From NCBI GenBank assembly GCA_021737945.1, contig JAIPCX010000002.1:109224-173223 (forward strand): a DNA stretch of 64,000 nucleotides, read 5' to 3'. Source of the stretch: Polynucleobacter sp. (GTDB lineage Bacteria; Pseudomonadota; Gammaproteobacteria; Burkholderiales; Burkholderiaceae_D). The translations under genes and the position numbers were made by a program. Every line of letters starts with the position of its first letter. Position 1 is the first letter of the stretch. Shown one piece after another: positions 19,302-28,155 of the stretch. The notes below the pieces were generated by a model that was given only the letters and a program-made list of their open reading frames with translations, was not told where the DNA came from and searched no databases.

Positions 19302-20735
19302 ATGAAACTGCTGAATCAATACACCCGAAAATTGACATCCAAGATGACCTCGGAATGGATGCCTTTTGCCGATGTGGCAACAGTTGAATTGCCGCTTCCA
19401 CGCTTGCTGCGCCTATCGATGTTCCAGCTTTCCATTGGTTTAGCCACGGCTTTGCTAGTTGGTACGCTGAACCGAGTAATGATTGTTGAGCTGGGCGTAC
19501 CCGCTTGGTGGGTAGCGCTGTCGGTCGCGCTGCCTCTCGTGTTTGCACCGCTTAGAGCATTAATAGGTTTTAAATCTGATAAGCATCGCTCTGCCCTCGG
19601 TCTGCGCCGCCTGCCTTATTTGTGGATAGGCACGCTGCTGTTGTTTGGTGGTCTGGCCATCATGCCGTTTGCTTTGTTAGCGCTTACTACCGAACAGCCC
19701 GGCATGCTATGGGTTAGCCGTATCGGTGCGGCTTTGGCTTTCTTGTTAGTTGGCGCCGGTATGCAAGTCACGCAAACCGCCGGACTAGCGCTTGCCACCG
19801 ATCTCGCCACACCTGAAACACGCCCGCGCGTGGTGGCACTGATGTACACCATGCTTTTACTGGGGTTGGTCGGCAGCGGCGCGCTGTTTGGCTGGTTGTT
19901 GACTGATTTCACACCACTCCGACTGATCCAAGTAGTACAAGGTTCGGCGGTCGCTGTGATCTGGTTGAATCTGAATGCCCTATGGAAGCAAGAAGCGCTG
20001 AATCGCCAACGCGCAAAAGAAAAAACAGGCGAGACCGATTTTTCTAGCCACTGGCGTGAGTATGTCAGCCGCCCTGGCGTAAAACGCTTTTTGTGGACCG
20101 TGGGCCTCGGTACCTGCGCGTTCAATATGCAAGACATCATCCTTGAGCCGTATGGCGCAGAAGTTTTGCATCTGGGTGTAGGTGCGACCAGCCTGCTGAC
20201 CGCACTCACTGCATGCGGCTCCTTAATTGCCTTTGCAATTGCCGCCAAGCTGCTCACGCGCGGTGTTAATGCGGTACGACTGGCTGCCATAGGCGCGGTG
20301 GTCGGATTGCCTGCTTTTGCCTTGGTCATTTTTTCTGGAGCGCTGGATGCGTCGAACATGTTTCGCGCGGGTGCTTTTTTGATTGGTGTCGGCGGCGGAC
20401 TATTTTCAGTTGGCACACTTAGCATGGCCATGAGCTTGCAGCATGGCGAGAACGCTGGCTTGGCACTCGGCGCTTGGGGCGCAGTGCAAGCGACTGCAGG
20501 CGGCGCTTCAGTCGCACTGGGTGGCGTCATCAAAGATGTGATGGGCGCACTCGCCACGTCTGGCTGGATGGGTGAAAGCTTGATGTCACCGGTGACTGGT
20601 TACAGCTTTGTGTATCACATCGAGATGTATTTGTTGTTTGGTGTATTGGTCGCTATCGGTCCGCTAGTGCGGAATGATTCGTTGCCAACACGCTCGCAGG
20701 GCCAGAAGTTCGGCTTAGCCGATCTACCTGGATAA
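19302..20735 (+). CDS. lhaA: LhaA/PucC-family light-harvesting assembly protein
   Basis: The protein belongs to the PucC branch of the major facilitator fold, with about 12 hydrophobic segments. The signature N-terminal stretch has PFADVATVELPLPRLLRLSMFQ, TLNRVMIVELGVPAW, and LRRLPYLWIGT, then the central ARPRVVALMYTMLLLG-like region (TRPRVVALMYTML). Proteins of this type help insert or deliver bacteriochlorophyll to LH1. Its place directly before puhA is the standard LhaA position. The ATG at 19302 fits family N-termini; the ATG at 19266 is four bases from the predicted transcript start and less likely. About 478 residues. Confidence 0.9.
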   Translation: MKLLNQYTRKLTSKMTSEWMPFADVATVELPLPRLLRLSMFQLSIGLATALLVGTLNRVMIVELGVPAWWVALSVALPLVFAPLRALIGFKSDKHRSALGLRRLPYLWIGTLLLFGGLAIMPFALLALTTEQPGMLWVSRIGAALAFLLVGAGMQVTQTAGLALATDLATPETRPRVVALMYTMLLLGLVGSGALFGWLLTDFTPLRLIQVVQGSAVAVIWLNLNALWKQEALNRQRAKEKTGETDFSSHWREYVSRPGVKRFLWTVGLGTCAFNMQDIILEPYGAEVLHLGVGATSLLTALTACGSLIAFAIAAKLLTRGVNAVRLAAIGAVVGLPAFALVIFSGALDASNMFRAGAFLIGVGGGLFSVGTLSMAMSLQHGENAGLALGAWGAVQATAGGASVALGGVIKDVMGALATSGWMGESLMSPVTGYSFVYHIEMYLLFGVLVAIGPLVRNDSLPTRSQGQKFGLADLPG

Positions 20736-20891
20736 ACGAAATTCATCAGTACGTTACTTCGATCGCTACGCAGGCTTAGTTTTTGTGGCGACTGAAGCAT
20801 CGAGCATTTCTTGCAACATGAATCACAAAAGACGTTTGCGGATTGGCTGCGTTCAAGCTATCCCCTAACAAAAGCACTAAGGAGACTCTTC

Positions 20892-21656
20892 ATGCAAACA
20901 GGCGCTATTACTCAATACGTGGATGTAGCTCAGCTCGTCCTCTATATGTTCTGGATTTTCTTTTTCGGTTTGATTTATTACCTACTTCAGGAAAACCATC
21001 GCGATGGTTATCCGCTTGATCCAGGTACGGGTCGCGATACGAAGATGGACGGCTGGCCGCCCATCCCTTCACCCAAAACCTACAAACTCGCCAATGGCGA
21101 CGAAGTCGTGATGCCTTATCCGCTGAAAGGACCTGAGTTCTTACAAGCTGAACCGCGTCATCGCTGGATAGGTTCACCGATCGAGCCAACCGGTAATCCC
21201 TTATTAGCCGGCATAGGCCCTGGCGCTTGGGCGAATCGTGCTGATGTGCCGGACCACACACCGGAGGGCGAAGCCAAAATCGTTCCTTTGCGCGTTAATC
21301 CGGAATACCACGTCGCCGAGCAAGATCACGATCCGCGCGGTCTGCCAGTCGTCGGCGCGGATGATGAAATTGCCGGCACAGTTAAAGAATTGTGGATGGA
21401 TAAATCAGAAATGCTGTTCCGCTACATAGAAGTCAAATTAAACGATTCAGATAAAACTGTTTTGTTACCCGTACCGTTTGCTCGCATCACCGAACACGAA
21501 GTGAAAGTGCACGCAATTTTGGCGCATCAATTCGCAGATGTACCGGGCCTCCGCGAAGCAAATCAAGTGACGATGCTGGAAGAAGAAAAAATTTCGGCTT
21601 ACTACGGTGCCGGCACTCTATATGCCACACCAGAACGTCAGGAACCACTCGTATGA
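20892..21656 (+). CDS. puhA: Photosynthetic reaction centre H subunit
   Basis: The 254-residue protein begins MQTGAITQYVDVAQLVLYMF with a single N-terminal transmembrane helix (residues ~12-32, ending YYLLQENHRDGYPL). It is followed by the cytoplasmic PRC-barrel domain with PVVGADDEIAGTVKELWMDKSE and ITEHEVKVHAIL near the C-terminus. It caps the L/M subunits and shapes proton uptake to QB. The ATG at 20892 has AAGGAG seven bases upstream; the frame further upstream to 20811 is not part of the gene. Its stop overlaps the puhB start as ATGA. Confidence 0.95.
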   Translation: MQTGAITQYVDVAQLVLYMFWIFFFGLIYYLLQENHRDGYPLDPGTGRDTKMDGWPPIPSPKTYKLANGDEVVMPYPLKGPEFLQAEPRHRWIGSPIEPTGNPLLAGIGPGAWANRADVPDHTPEGEAKIVPLRVNPEYHVAEQDHDPRGLPVVGADDEIAGTVKELWMDKSEMLFRYIEVKLNDSDKTVLLPVPFARITEHEVKVHAILAHQFADVPGLREANQVTMLEEEKISAYYGAGTLYATPERQEPLV

Positions 21657-22315
21657 AGCCGCATCATGAGCATGAGTTTGAAGCCGCGCCGGGCCTACCT
21701 GAGGCCCTGCCCGCCGGCGAACACATACTCTGGCAAGGTAGCCCCGATTGGAAACGACTGGCCGTTGATGCGTTTCACGTCAAACGCCTGAGCATTTATT
21801 TCGCAGCCATGCTGTTGCTACAAGTGGTGCTGTCATGGGATGCGAGTGCCTCACTACTTTTCAATTTAGGGGCACTTACGATTAGTGGTTCATTGGCACT
21901 GATTGCACTGGCATTACTCGCACTCACCGCCAAACTTTCTGCTAGCACCACCCTGTACACGATAACGAATAAACGTATCGTGATGCGCATCGGTATCGTA
22001 CTGACCTTGTCATTCAACCTGCCTTTGCGTTGGATACAAGCAGCGCAAATCAAACCACAAACGGATGGCTTTGGTGATATCGCGCTGGAATTAAAAGGTG
22101 AAGATCGCATCGCGTATCTGCATCTGTGGCCACATGCACGTCCTTGGTATATCAATCAACCACAGCCGCTGTTGCGCAACATCGCTGACATTGAAAACGT
22201 GAGCCAACTGTTACACAAAGCCTGGCTCGAGCGTCAACACGAAATCGAAAATTCACCGGTAGCACGCGAAACACGCATCCCTGTTCGTATGCCTGCAACG
22301 GCGTTTGCCCAATGA
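21653..22315 (+). CDS. puhB: Photosynthetic complex assembly protein PuhB
   Basis: The 220-residue membrane protein starts with EALPAGEHILWQGSPDWKRLAVDAFHVKRL, the PuhB/PH-domain-like opening. It has two or three transmembrane helices over residues ~45-100 and a TLYTITNKRIVMRIGI segment, then LRWIQAAQIK. PuhB promotes assembly of the reaction centre and its light-harvesting ring. It overlaps puhA and puhC by four bases each (ATGA), a tight translational chain. Confidence 0.92.
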   Translation: MKPHHEHEFEAAPGLPEALPAGEHILWQGSPDWKRLAVDAFHVKRLSIYFAAMLLLQVVLSWDASASLLFNLGALTISGSLALIALALLALTAKLSASTTLYTITNKRIVMRIGIVLTLSFNLPLRWIQAAQIKPQTDGFGDIALELKGEDRIAYLHLWPHARPWYINQPQPLLRNIADIENVSQLLHKAWLERQHEIENSPVARETRIPVRMPATAFAQ

Positions 22316-22767
22316 AAAACAATCCATCCCTGAATTGGACGTACTCCATGCGCCGCGACTTGAATCCGGCCATCGTGATTGGTTTATTCGCTTTGATGTG
22401 TCTCACGTTAGTTGTATGGATGCGCAACTCAAATCTGAGTACTCATGAAGAACCTATCGTTGCAGCGCACGTACGTGTCTTGCGCTTTATCGATCAGGCT
22501 GATGGCTCGATTAATGTGATCGACACATCGAATGAACAATTCGTACAAAATTTTCAGGGTGAACAAGGCTTCCTGCGCGGCACACTGCGCGCGCTGGTGC
22601 GCGAGCGAAAACTACGCGGAGTTGATCCATCCACCGAACGCGCTTTCGAACTCATCGCTCATAACGGCGGACGGCTCACGCTGCGTGACCCGGCGACCGG
22701 TTCCACCATCGCGCTGGAATCCTTCGGCCCCACTAACACGGCCGTGTTTGCTGGCCTAATCAACTAG
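22312..22767 (+). CDS. puhC: Photosynthetic complex assembly protein PuhC
   Basis: The 151-residue protein has one transmembrane helix near residues 17-36 (AIVIGLFALMCLTLVVW) and a periplasmic domain with RVLRFIDQADGSINVIDT, GEQGFLRGTLRALVRER, and a C-terminal LRDPATGSTIALESFGPTN. That GxTG...L.SFGPTN ending is typical of PuhC. It is needed for efficient RC-LH1 assembly. It is the third gene in the puhABC chain and precedes crtI by 9 bases. Confidence 0.92.
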   Translation: MKNNPSLNWTYSMRRDLNPAIVIGLFALMCLTLVVWMRNSNLSTHEEPIVAAHVRVLRFIDQADGSINVIDTSNEQFVQNFQGEQGFLRGTLRALVRERKLRGVDPSTERAFELIAHNGGRLTLRDPATGSTIALESFGPTNTAVFAGLIN

Positions 22768-22776
22768 AAAGCCTCT

Positions 22777-24252
22777 GTGAAAAAACCGAAAGCCATTGTG
22801 ATTGGCAGCGGCTTCGGCGGCTTGGCGGCGGCTATACGTCTCTCATGCAAAGGGTATGACGTCGAGGTATTTGAAAAACTTGACATGCCCGGCGGTCGCG
22901 CCTATGTGCACAAACAAGATGGCTTCACCTTTGATGCTGGCCCCACCATTATCACCGCTCCGCAATTATTAGAAGAGCTGTGGGCGCTGTGCGGAAAAAA
23001 AATGTCCGACGACATCACCCTCAAAGCGATGGAGCCTTTTTATCGCTTACGTTTTGATGATGGCAGCTGGTTTGATTACAGCGGCGACGAAGAAACCATG
23101 CGGCGCGAGATTGCGCGCTTTAATCCTGCCGACTTAGCGGGCTACGATCGTTTTGTAAAAGCGGCGGATCAAGCCTGTCAATTAGGATTTGAAGAATTAG
23201 GTGGCGTGGCTTTTAATAGCCTGAGCGATCTGCTCGCTGCCGTACCCAGCATGCTTCGTATGAAAGCCTGGGAAAGTTTATATACCTTAGTAGCGCGCCA
23301 CATCAGCGATCCTAAGCTACGCATTGTGTTTAGCTTTCATCCATTACTAATTGGTGGCAATCCATTTTCTGTGACGCGCGTGTACAGCTTGATCAATACG
23401 CTCGAGCGCCGCTGGGGCGTGCACTGGTCTATGGGTGGCACGGGTCAATTAATTAAAGGCTTAGTCGGCTTGTTAAATGCACGCGGCGTTAACGTGCGCT
23501 GCAATGCGTCAGTAACGCGTATTAATGTTGAAAACGGTCGCGCCTGCGGTGTCACATTAGAAAATGGCGAACGTCATGACGCTGACATCGTGATCTCTAA
23601 CGGCGACCCCGCCTGGACGTATAAAAATTTAGTCAGTCGCGAGCATCGCACGCATTGGACTGATAGAAAAATTGAAAAAAGTAAGTACTCGATGAGTTTA
23701 TTTGTCTGGTACTTCGGCACCCGCAAACGCTACGAAGATGTACCGCACCATATGATCATGCTGGGTCCGCGCTATCGCGAACTGCTCGATGATATTTTCA
23801 AAAAACATCATCTGGCCGACGATTTCAGTTTGTATTTACATCGCCCCAGTGCGAGTGATCCTTCGGTGGCTCCTGAAGGACACGATGCATTTTACGTGCT
23901 GGCACCGGTGCCCCATTTGGGTAGCAACACCGACTGGAAAAGTCGGGCTGAGCCGTTTCGACAGTTAGTGCAGTCCTATTTAGAAAAAACTGTATTACCT
24001 AATTTGGGTCGAGAAATTGTCACCAGTAAGTTAATGACGCCGCAGGATTTTCATGATCGCCTTTGGTCTTATAAAGGCGCCGCATTCGGCCTCGAACCCA
24101 TACTATTACAGAGTGCGTCGTTTCGATTTCACAACCGCAGCGAAGATGTCGACAGCTTGTACATGGTGGGTGCCGGCACCCACCCGGGCGCAGGTGTGCC
24201 GGGCGTGTTGATGTCTGCCAAAGCTATGTCAACGGTGGTGCCGAATGTCTGA
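22777..24252 (+). CDS. crtI: Phytoene desaturase
   Basis: The 491-residue FAD protein opens AIVIGSGFGGLAAAIRLSCK (dinucleotide-binding motif) and has the CrtI C-terminal bacterial desaturase signature LYMVGAGTHPGAGVPGVLMSAK. It starts with GTG at 22777 after a weak ribosome-binding site. It introduces double bonds into phytoene; whether three (neurosporene) or four (lycopene) steps occur cannot be read from sequence. Presence of crtA, C, D and F indicates spheroidene-type products, for which a three-step enzyme is usual. Its end overlaps crtB by 8 bases. Confidence 0.94.
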   Translation: MKKPKAIVIGSGFGGLAAAIRLSCKGYDVEVFEKLDMPGGRAYVHKQDGFTFDAGPTIITAPQLLEELWALCGKKMSDDITLKAMEPFYRLRFDDGSWFDYSGDEETMRREIARFNPADLAGYDRFVKAADQACQLGFEELGGVAFNSLSDLLAAVPSMLRMKAWESLYTLVARHISDPKLRIVFSFHPLLIGGNPFSVTRVYSLINTLERRWGVHWSMGGTGQLIKGLVGLLNARGVNVRCNASVTRINVENGRACGVTLENGERHDADIVISNGDPAWTYKNLVSREHRTHWTDRKIEKSKYSMSLFVWYFGTRKRYEDVPHHMIMLGPRYRELLDDIFKKHHLADDFSLYLHRPSASDPSVAPEGHDAFYVLAPVPHLGSNTDWKSRAEPFRQLVQSYLEKTVLPNLGREIVTSKLMTPQDFHDRLWSYKGAAFGLEPILLQSASFRFHNRSEDVDSLYMVGAGTHPGAGVPGVLMSAKAMSTVVPNV

Positions 24253-25276
24253 TCATCAAAACACACCCGCCATTGATCTTGCTCTGTGCGAAGAGTTGAT
24301 GCGTGGCGGCTCGAAATCTTTTTTTGCTGCGAGTAGTCTGCTGCCACAGCGCATACGCATACCTGCGATTGCGCTGTATGCCTTTTGCCGTGTTGCCGAT
24401 GATGCGATTGATGAGCACACCGATGATCCGCACGCTATGCAAAAACTACGCGCTCGTTTGGAAAATATTAATCGTGGCGAGCCCAGCAGCATTGTTGAAG
24501 ATCGCGCGATGGCCATGGTCGTGCATCGTTATGGATTTCCACGCGAATTACCCGAAGCCTTACTCGAAGGTTTTGCGTGGGACGCCGAAGGCCGTGACTA
24601 CGACACCATCGACGATTTGCATCACTACTGCGCACGAGTTGCTGGCAGTGTCGGCGCCATGATGGCCATGATTATGGGTGTGCGTGATCCGCATGCCATG
24701 GCGCGTGCCTGTGAATTAGGTAATGCGATGCAGCTTACCAATATCGCGCGTGATGTCGGTGAAGATGCGCGGCGTGGTCGTTTGTATTTGCCACGCCAGT
24801 GGATGCGTGAAGCGGGACTCGATCCCGATGCATGGTTGCAATCGCCGACATTTAATGAAGCGCTCGGTAGCGTGATTGGCCGTTTGCTACTGGAAGCCGA
24901 TCGTTTGTATCAATTGGGCAGCAGCGGAATTGCCAACCTGCCACGCGATTGTCGTGGTGCGATTTTGGCGGCGGCGACTATTTATGGAGAGATCGGTCGC
25001 GTGATCTCTGATCGCGGTATGAACTCGGTCGATGATCGAGCCGTCGTTGGTAGCGCACGTAAACTCACCTTGCTGTGCTTAGCCAAAGCACGCGCGCAAT
25101 TCCCGCATCGCTTAGATACGAGACCCGCCTTAGCCTCAATTGAATTTCTCACCACCGCCTGTCGCATTACTCCCGCAAAAACACCAGGCTCACTACCCCA
25201 ACGTAATTTCGATGAGCGTTGCGAATGGGTGATTGATTTGTTTGAGCGACTGTCTACACCGGGGCGGCAGGCTTAA
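24245..25276 (+). CDS. crtB: Phytoene synthase
   Basis: The 343-residue prenyl synthase has the two Asp-rich motifs: FCRVADDAIDEH near residue 60 and QLTNIARDVGEDARRGRLYLP near residue 165, with YCARVAGSVG between them. It joins two geranylgeranyl diphosphates to phytoene, working with CrtE and CrtI. It overlaps crtI by 8 bases. The gene that should continue the carotenoid set on the other side is crtC, but an unrelated ATPase gene is inserted between them. Confidence 0.95.
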   Translation: MSDHQNTPAIDLALCEELMRGGSKSFFAASSLLPQRIRIPAIALYAFCRVADDAIDEHTDDPHAMQKLRARLENINRGEPSSIVEDRAMAMVVHRYGFPRELPEALLEGFAWDAEGRDYDTIDDLHHYCARVAGSVGAMMAMIMGVRDPHAMARACELGNAMQLTNIARDVGEDARRGRLYLPRQWMREAGLDPDAWLQSPTFNEALGSVIGRLLLEADRLYQLGSSGIANLPRDCRGAILAAATIYGEIGRVISDRGMNSVDDRAVVGSARKLTLLCLAKARAQFPHRLDTRPALASIEFLTTACRITPAKTPGSLPQRNFDERCEWVIDLFERLSTPGRQA

Positions 25277-25420
25277 TCCTGCCAGCAAGCTGCTGAGGCG
25301 CCTGAAACCGCTCTACCACAACACGCACAAATAAATTGCTTAAAAGTAAATTAAACAAGCCTTAAATATCCCCATATAACGCAAAAACGAACTAAATCAC
25401 GCTTTTAGTTAAAGTATACT

Positions 25421-25445
25421 GGCATTAAAATACACTTTTAGTGCC
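25421..25445. repeat. Inverted repeat in front of the ATPase gene
   Basis: GGCATTAAAA and TTTTAGTGCC (arms of 10 bases with one G-T pair) flank a 5-base loop just 12 bases before the ATG at 25457. A TATACT -10-like box lies directly before it (25415-25420). The repeat could be an operator for autoregulation; the A/T-rich 180 bases after crtB otherwise hold no gene. Confidence 0.5.
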
Positions 25446-25456
25446 AATGTCGCGTT

Positions 25457-26917
25457 ATGAACGTCCCCAAAGAAGAAATCCTCAATGTGCTCGCGCAGTT
25501 CAACCCATGGTGGCGTGGGGAGCCTCTGACCGACCTACCCAACTGGGAGCGGGCGGCTTTTCATTTGTTCTATAACTGGGTGCAACAGCCGCCCGCACCG
25601 CGAGCAGTGCTGTTATCGGGTGCTCGCCAGGTCGGCAAGACCACACTCATGCTTCAGGCAATTAACAAATTACTGCAATCAGGCGTAGCGCCCGCCAACC
25701 TGCTATATGCGACGTTTGATCACCCTATCCTGAAACTAGCCGGTATGGATGCCGTGCTAAAAGCATGGCGAGAAAGAGAGCCGCGCGCGCCCGGCCCCGA
25801 ATATCTCTTTTTAGACGAAGCACATTTCATTCGCGACTGGGGTACTTGGGTAAAACATCAAGTAGATTTCGTCAAAGACAGACGAATAGCATTTACCGGC
25901 TCAGCAATGCCTTTGGTAGAAGCGGGCCAAGAATCGGGAGTCGGCCGTTGGCACACGATACGACTTTCAACGCTCTCTTTTTACGAATACCTTCACATAA
26001 AAAATCTGCCTCTTAAAGAGCTGCCGCAACTACGTTCTTTACGCGAACTATTTTCCTGGACAAAATCAGACTTTCTGCGAGCCGCTGAAATCGGCGCACC
26101 CTATGTCGGGCATTTTCATGAATATTTGATGAGGGGTGGCTTCCCTCAAGGTGCGCAAGTAGAAAGCATCACACAGGCACAGCGCCTGCTACGCGAAGAC
26201 ATTATCGATAAAGTTCTCAAGCGTGACATGACGGCACTGTTTGGCGTGCGCAGAGTACTTGAACTGGAGCACACGTTTCTTTATTTGTGCTTGCACGATG
26301 GCGGCATTCTCGACATGACCGCCTTGTGCGCCAGTTTGCAAGTCAAGCGACAAACGGCACAAAATTTTATCGAACTACTAGAGGCTACTCATCTGATTTA
26401 CCGATTAGCTCCGTTTGGCTATGGCAAAGAAATATTACGCGGACGTTTCAAAATTTATCTTGCTGATCCAGCTATTGCACCTTCGGTAATGCTTAAGGGA
26501 AAATCATTATTAGATGATCCAAGCGCATTAGGTGTCGCTACTGAAACGGCCGTGCTCAAACATTTATCTGCTCGCTACTACGCGCAAAATATTCAGTTCA
26601 GCTATTGGCAAGGGAAACGTCAACACGAAGTTGATCTGATAGCTCACATGGGTGATCAGATCATTCCCTTTGAAGTGAAATATCGCTCACAACAAACTGG
26701 GCTCAGAGATTTAAAAGGATTGATTGAGTTGTGTCAGCAGAAACGCATCGATCGCGGTTATGTCGTAACCAAATCACTCGATGATTTTGGGCCGTTACCT
26801 GCGTTACCGGATTCCGACAGCCAGATTATGCGCATCCCAGCACCGCTGATCTGTTACTGGATGGGTGAAGCCGAACTCGGAATAGGCGCCGGCAACCAGC
26901 ACCACGAGCAGACTTAG
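25457..26917 (+). CDS. AAA ATPase with C-terminal DUF4143 / nuclease-like domain
   Basis: The 486-residue protein has Walker A GARQVGKTT (residues 55-63), Walker B YLFLDE (116-121) and a sensor-like AFTGSAM segment. A helical DUF4143-type middle follows, and near residue 390 the sequence QHEVDLIAH then IPFEVKYR fits a PD-(D/E)XK nuclease fold. Family members are scattered mobile genes of unknown function, sometimes grouped with toxin-antitoxin or defence genes. It has no known link to photosynthesis, yet it sits between crtB and crtC. No ribosome-binding site is evident, and its frame is intact. Confidence 0.8.
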   Translation: MNVPKEEILNVLAQFNPWWRGEPLTDLPNWERAAFHLFYNWVQQPPAPRAVLLSGARQVGKTTLMLQAINKLLQSGVAPANLLYATFDHPILKLAGMDAVLKAWREREPRAPGPEYLFLDEAHFIRDWGTWVKHQVDFVKDRRIAFTGSAMPLVEAGQESGVGRWHTIRLSTLSFYEYLHIKNLPLKELPQLRSLRELFSWTKSDFLRAAEIGAPYVGHFHEYLMRGGFPQGAQVESITQAQRLLREDIIDKVLKRDMTALFGVRRVLELEHTFLYLCLHDGGILDMTALCASLQVKRQTAQNFIELLEATHLIYRLAPFGYGKEILRGRFKIYLADPAIAPSVMLKGKSLLDDPSALGVATETAVLKHLSARYYAQNIQFSYWQGKRQHEVDLIAHMGDQIIPFEVKYRSQQTGLRDLKGLIELCQQKRIDRGYVVTKSLDDFGPLPALPDSDSQIMRIPAPLICYWMGEAELGIGAGNQHHEQT

Positions 26918-26943
26918 AAGCACGCTGGTAAATAGCGATAAAA

Positions 26944-28155
26944 CTACCCCAGCCTCGGCATTCTAAAAGGCAGCATACGCTGTACTACCGGCGACACTAA
27001 ACGCGGCACGTTTAGCGTTTCATGCACGCTAATCACGTCTTGACCAAACAAGCGACTCTTTAGCACTGAACGTTCATAGAACGGTGTGTCTTCCAACATA
27101 TCGATCACTTGCACGGGTGCATCACCCTCACTGCGCATACGACGCGGAATACGCCAACCGGTGAGTTCTAGATCTTGCCTCGGTGGCGGAATAAATTCTT
27201 CGATGGTCCCATCTTTGGCAAAACGCACTCCTATTAAACGATCGTCGCCTTGCTTTTTCTGTACGTCGTAAATCACTGCCGTTGAACCATCGGCAAGCGT
27301 AGCGCGTGACCAATCCCATTCTTTAAAGGGTTCACTGATAGGCTCATCACCTTCATTCGAATCAAGGTAGGCATGACCCTTCCAACGTTGATTTGGTTTT
27401 TCTAAATCGACTTCGACATGAGCGCACGGCGCTAACGGGCCCCAACGATGGCGTCCGTCGCTATCGAGCGCGGTACAAAATGTAGAAAGTGATTCGGGAT
27501 AGACACGCACTTTTCCGCGCACTGAAAAAGGAATCGGCACACCAATTTCGCAGATATCAATCTCCAAATGATCACCATGCCAATGCAAACTGCTGGGGCC
27601 TATCGTGAAATTATGCGCATCACGCGAAATACTTCGACGGCCACGCTCGGTCATCGTCCAACGACGATTACGACCGTATAAGGCAACATTTAAAGAACAA
27701 TAATTTTCCGGATCTGCCGGACCACGTTTTAATGCCGAGCGATAGTAAGGCGAGAAAACACTGCCCACAAACGCAATGATGCTTAATCCATAGTTGCCAT
27801 CGTCGCTGAGCGCGTCGACATACCACCAGAGATAACCACCCGACGTGACTTGCTGGTCGAATCGAGGTGCCCCATTAACGTCGCGGCCGCCAACTGTCCC
27901 GACATGGCTGCCATCGGTACGCCCGGCCCCGGATGCACGCTGCCCCCCGCCAGATACAGTCCCGCTATCCGAGTGCTCGCTCCCGATCTGGCAAACGCCG
28001 ACATCCATCCGTGCGTTGCCATCCCGTACAGCGCTCCCCCGCTGCCCGGAAACATCCGATGAAAATCGCTCGGGGTTGTTCGCAGCGAGTTGTGCTGCAT
28101 GCGCTTGATAGTCAGACCGTAACGGGCCAGCAGGGAAAAAGAATGGTGCTCGCAT
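26944..28155 (-). CDS. crtC: Carotenoid 1,2-hydratase (hydroxyneurosporene synthase)
   Basis: The conserved enzyme begins around GGYLWWYVDALSDDG (residue ~106) and continues with LHWHGDHLEIDI, RVYPESL, HRWGPLAPCAHVEVDL and CKWKGHAYLDSNEG-like WKGHAYLDSNEGDEP, all CrtC landmarks. It adds water to the carotenoid end before desaturation by CrtD and methylation by CrtF. The ATG at 28155 has GGAG eight bases upstream and gives 403 residues, similar to the long CrtC of Rubrivivax as I remember it. This extends 373 bases into crtD in another frame. No start codon lies close to the conserved core, so the long form or a start at Met50 (28008) is required. Confidence 0.85.
   Translation of the reverse strand: MRAPFFFPAGPLRSDYQAHAAQLAANNPERFSSDVSGQRGSAVRDGNARMDVGVCQIGSEHSDSGTVSGGGQRASGAGRTDGSHVGTVGGRDVNGAPRFDQQVTSGGYLWWYVDALSDDGNYGLSIIAFVGSVFSPYYRSALKRGPADPENYCSLNVALYGRNRRWTMTERGRRSISRDAHNFTIGPSSLHWHGDHLEIDICEIGVPIPFSVRGKVRVYPESLSTFCTALDSDGRHRWGPLAPCAHVEVDLEKPNQRWKGHAYLDSNEGDEPISEPFKEWDWSRATLADGSTAVIYDVQKKQGDDRLIGVRFAKDGTIEEFIPPPRQDLELTGWRIPRRMRSEGDAPVQVIDMLEDTPFYERSVLKSRLFGQDVISVHETLNVPRLVSPVVQRMLPFRMPRLG

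Noticed and set aside
19616..20557. Long minus-strand open frame (313 codons) inside lhaA
   Set aside because: It has no family features and lies opposite a strongly recognised PucC-type gene; it is a codon-bias shadow.
20736..20891. Separate PpsR-controlled promoter for puhA
   Set aside because: No TGT-N12-ACA match and no convincing -35/-10 pair was found; puhA is probably read from lhaA.
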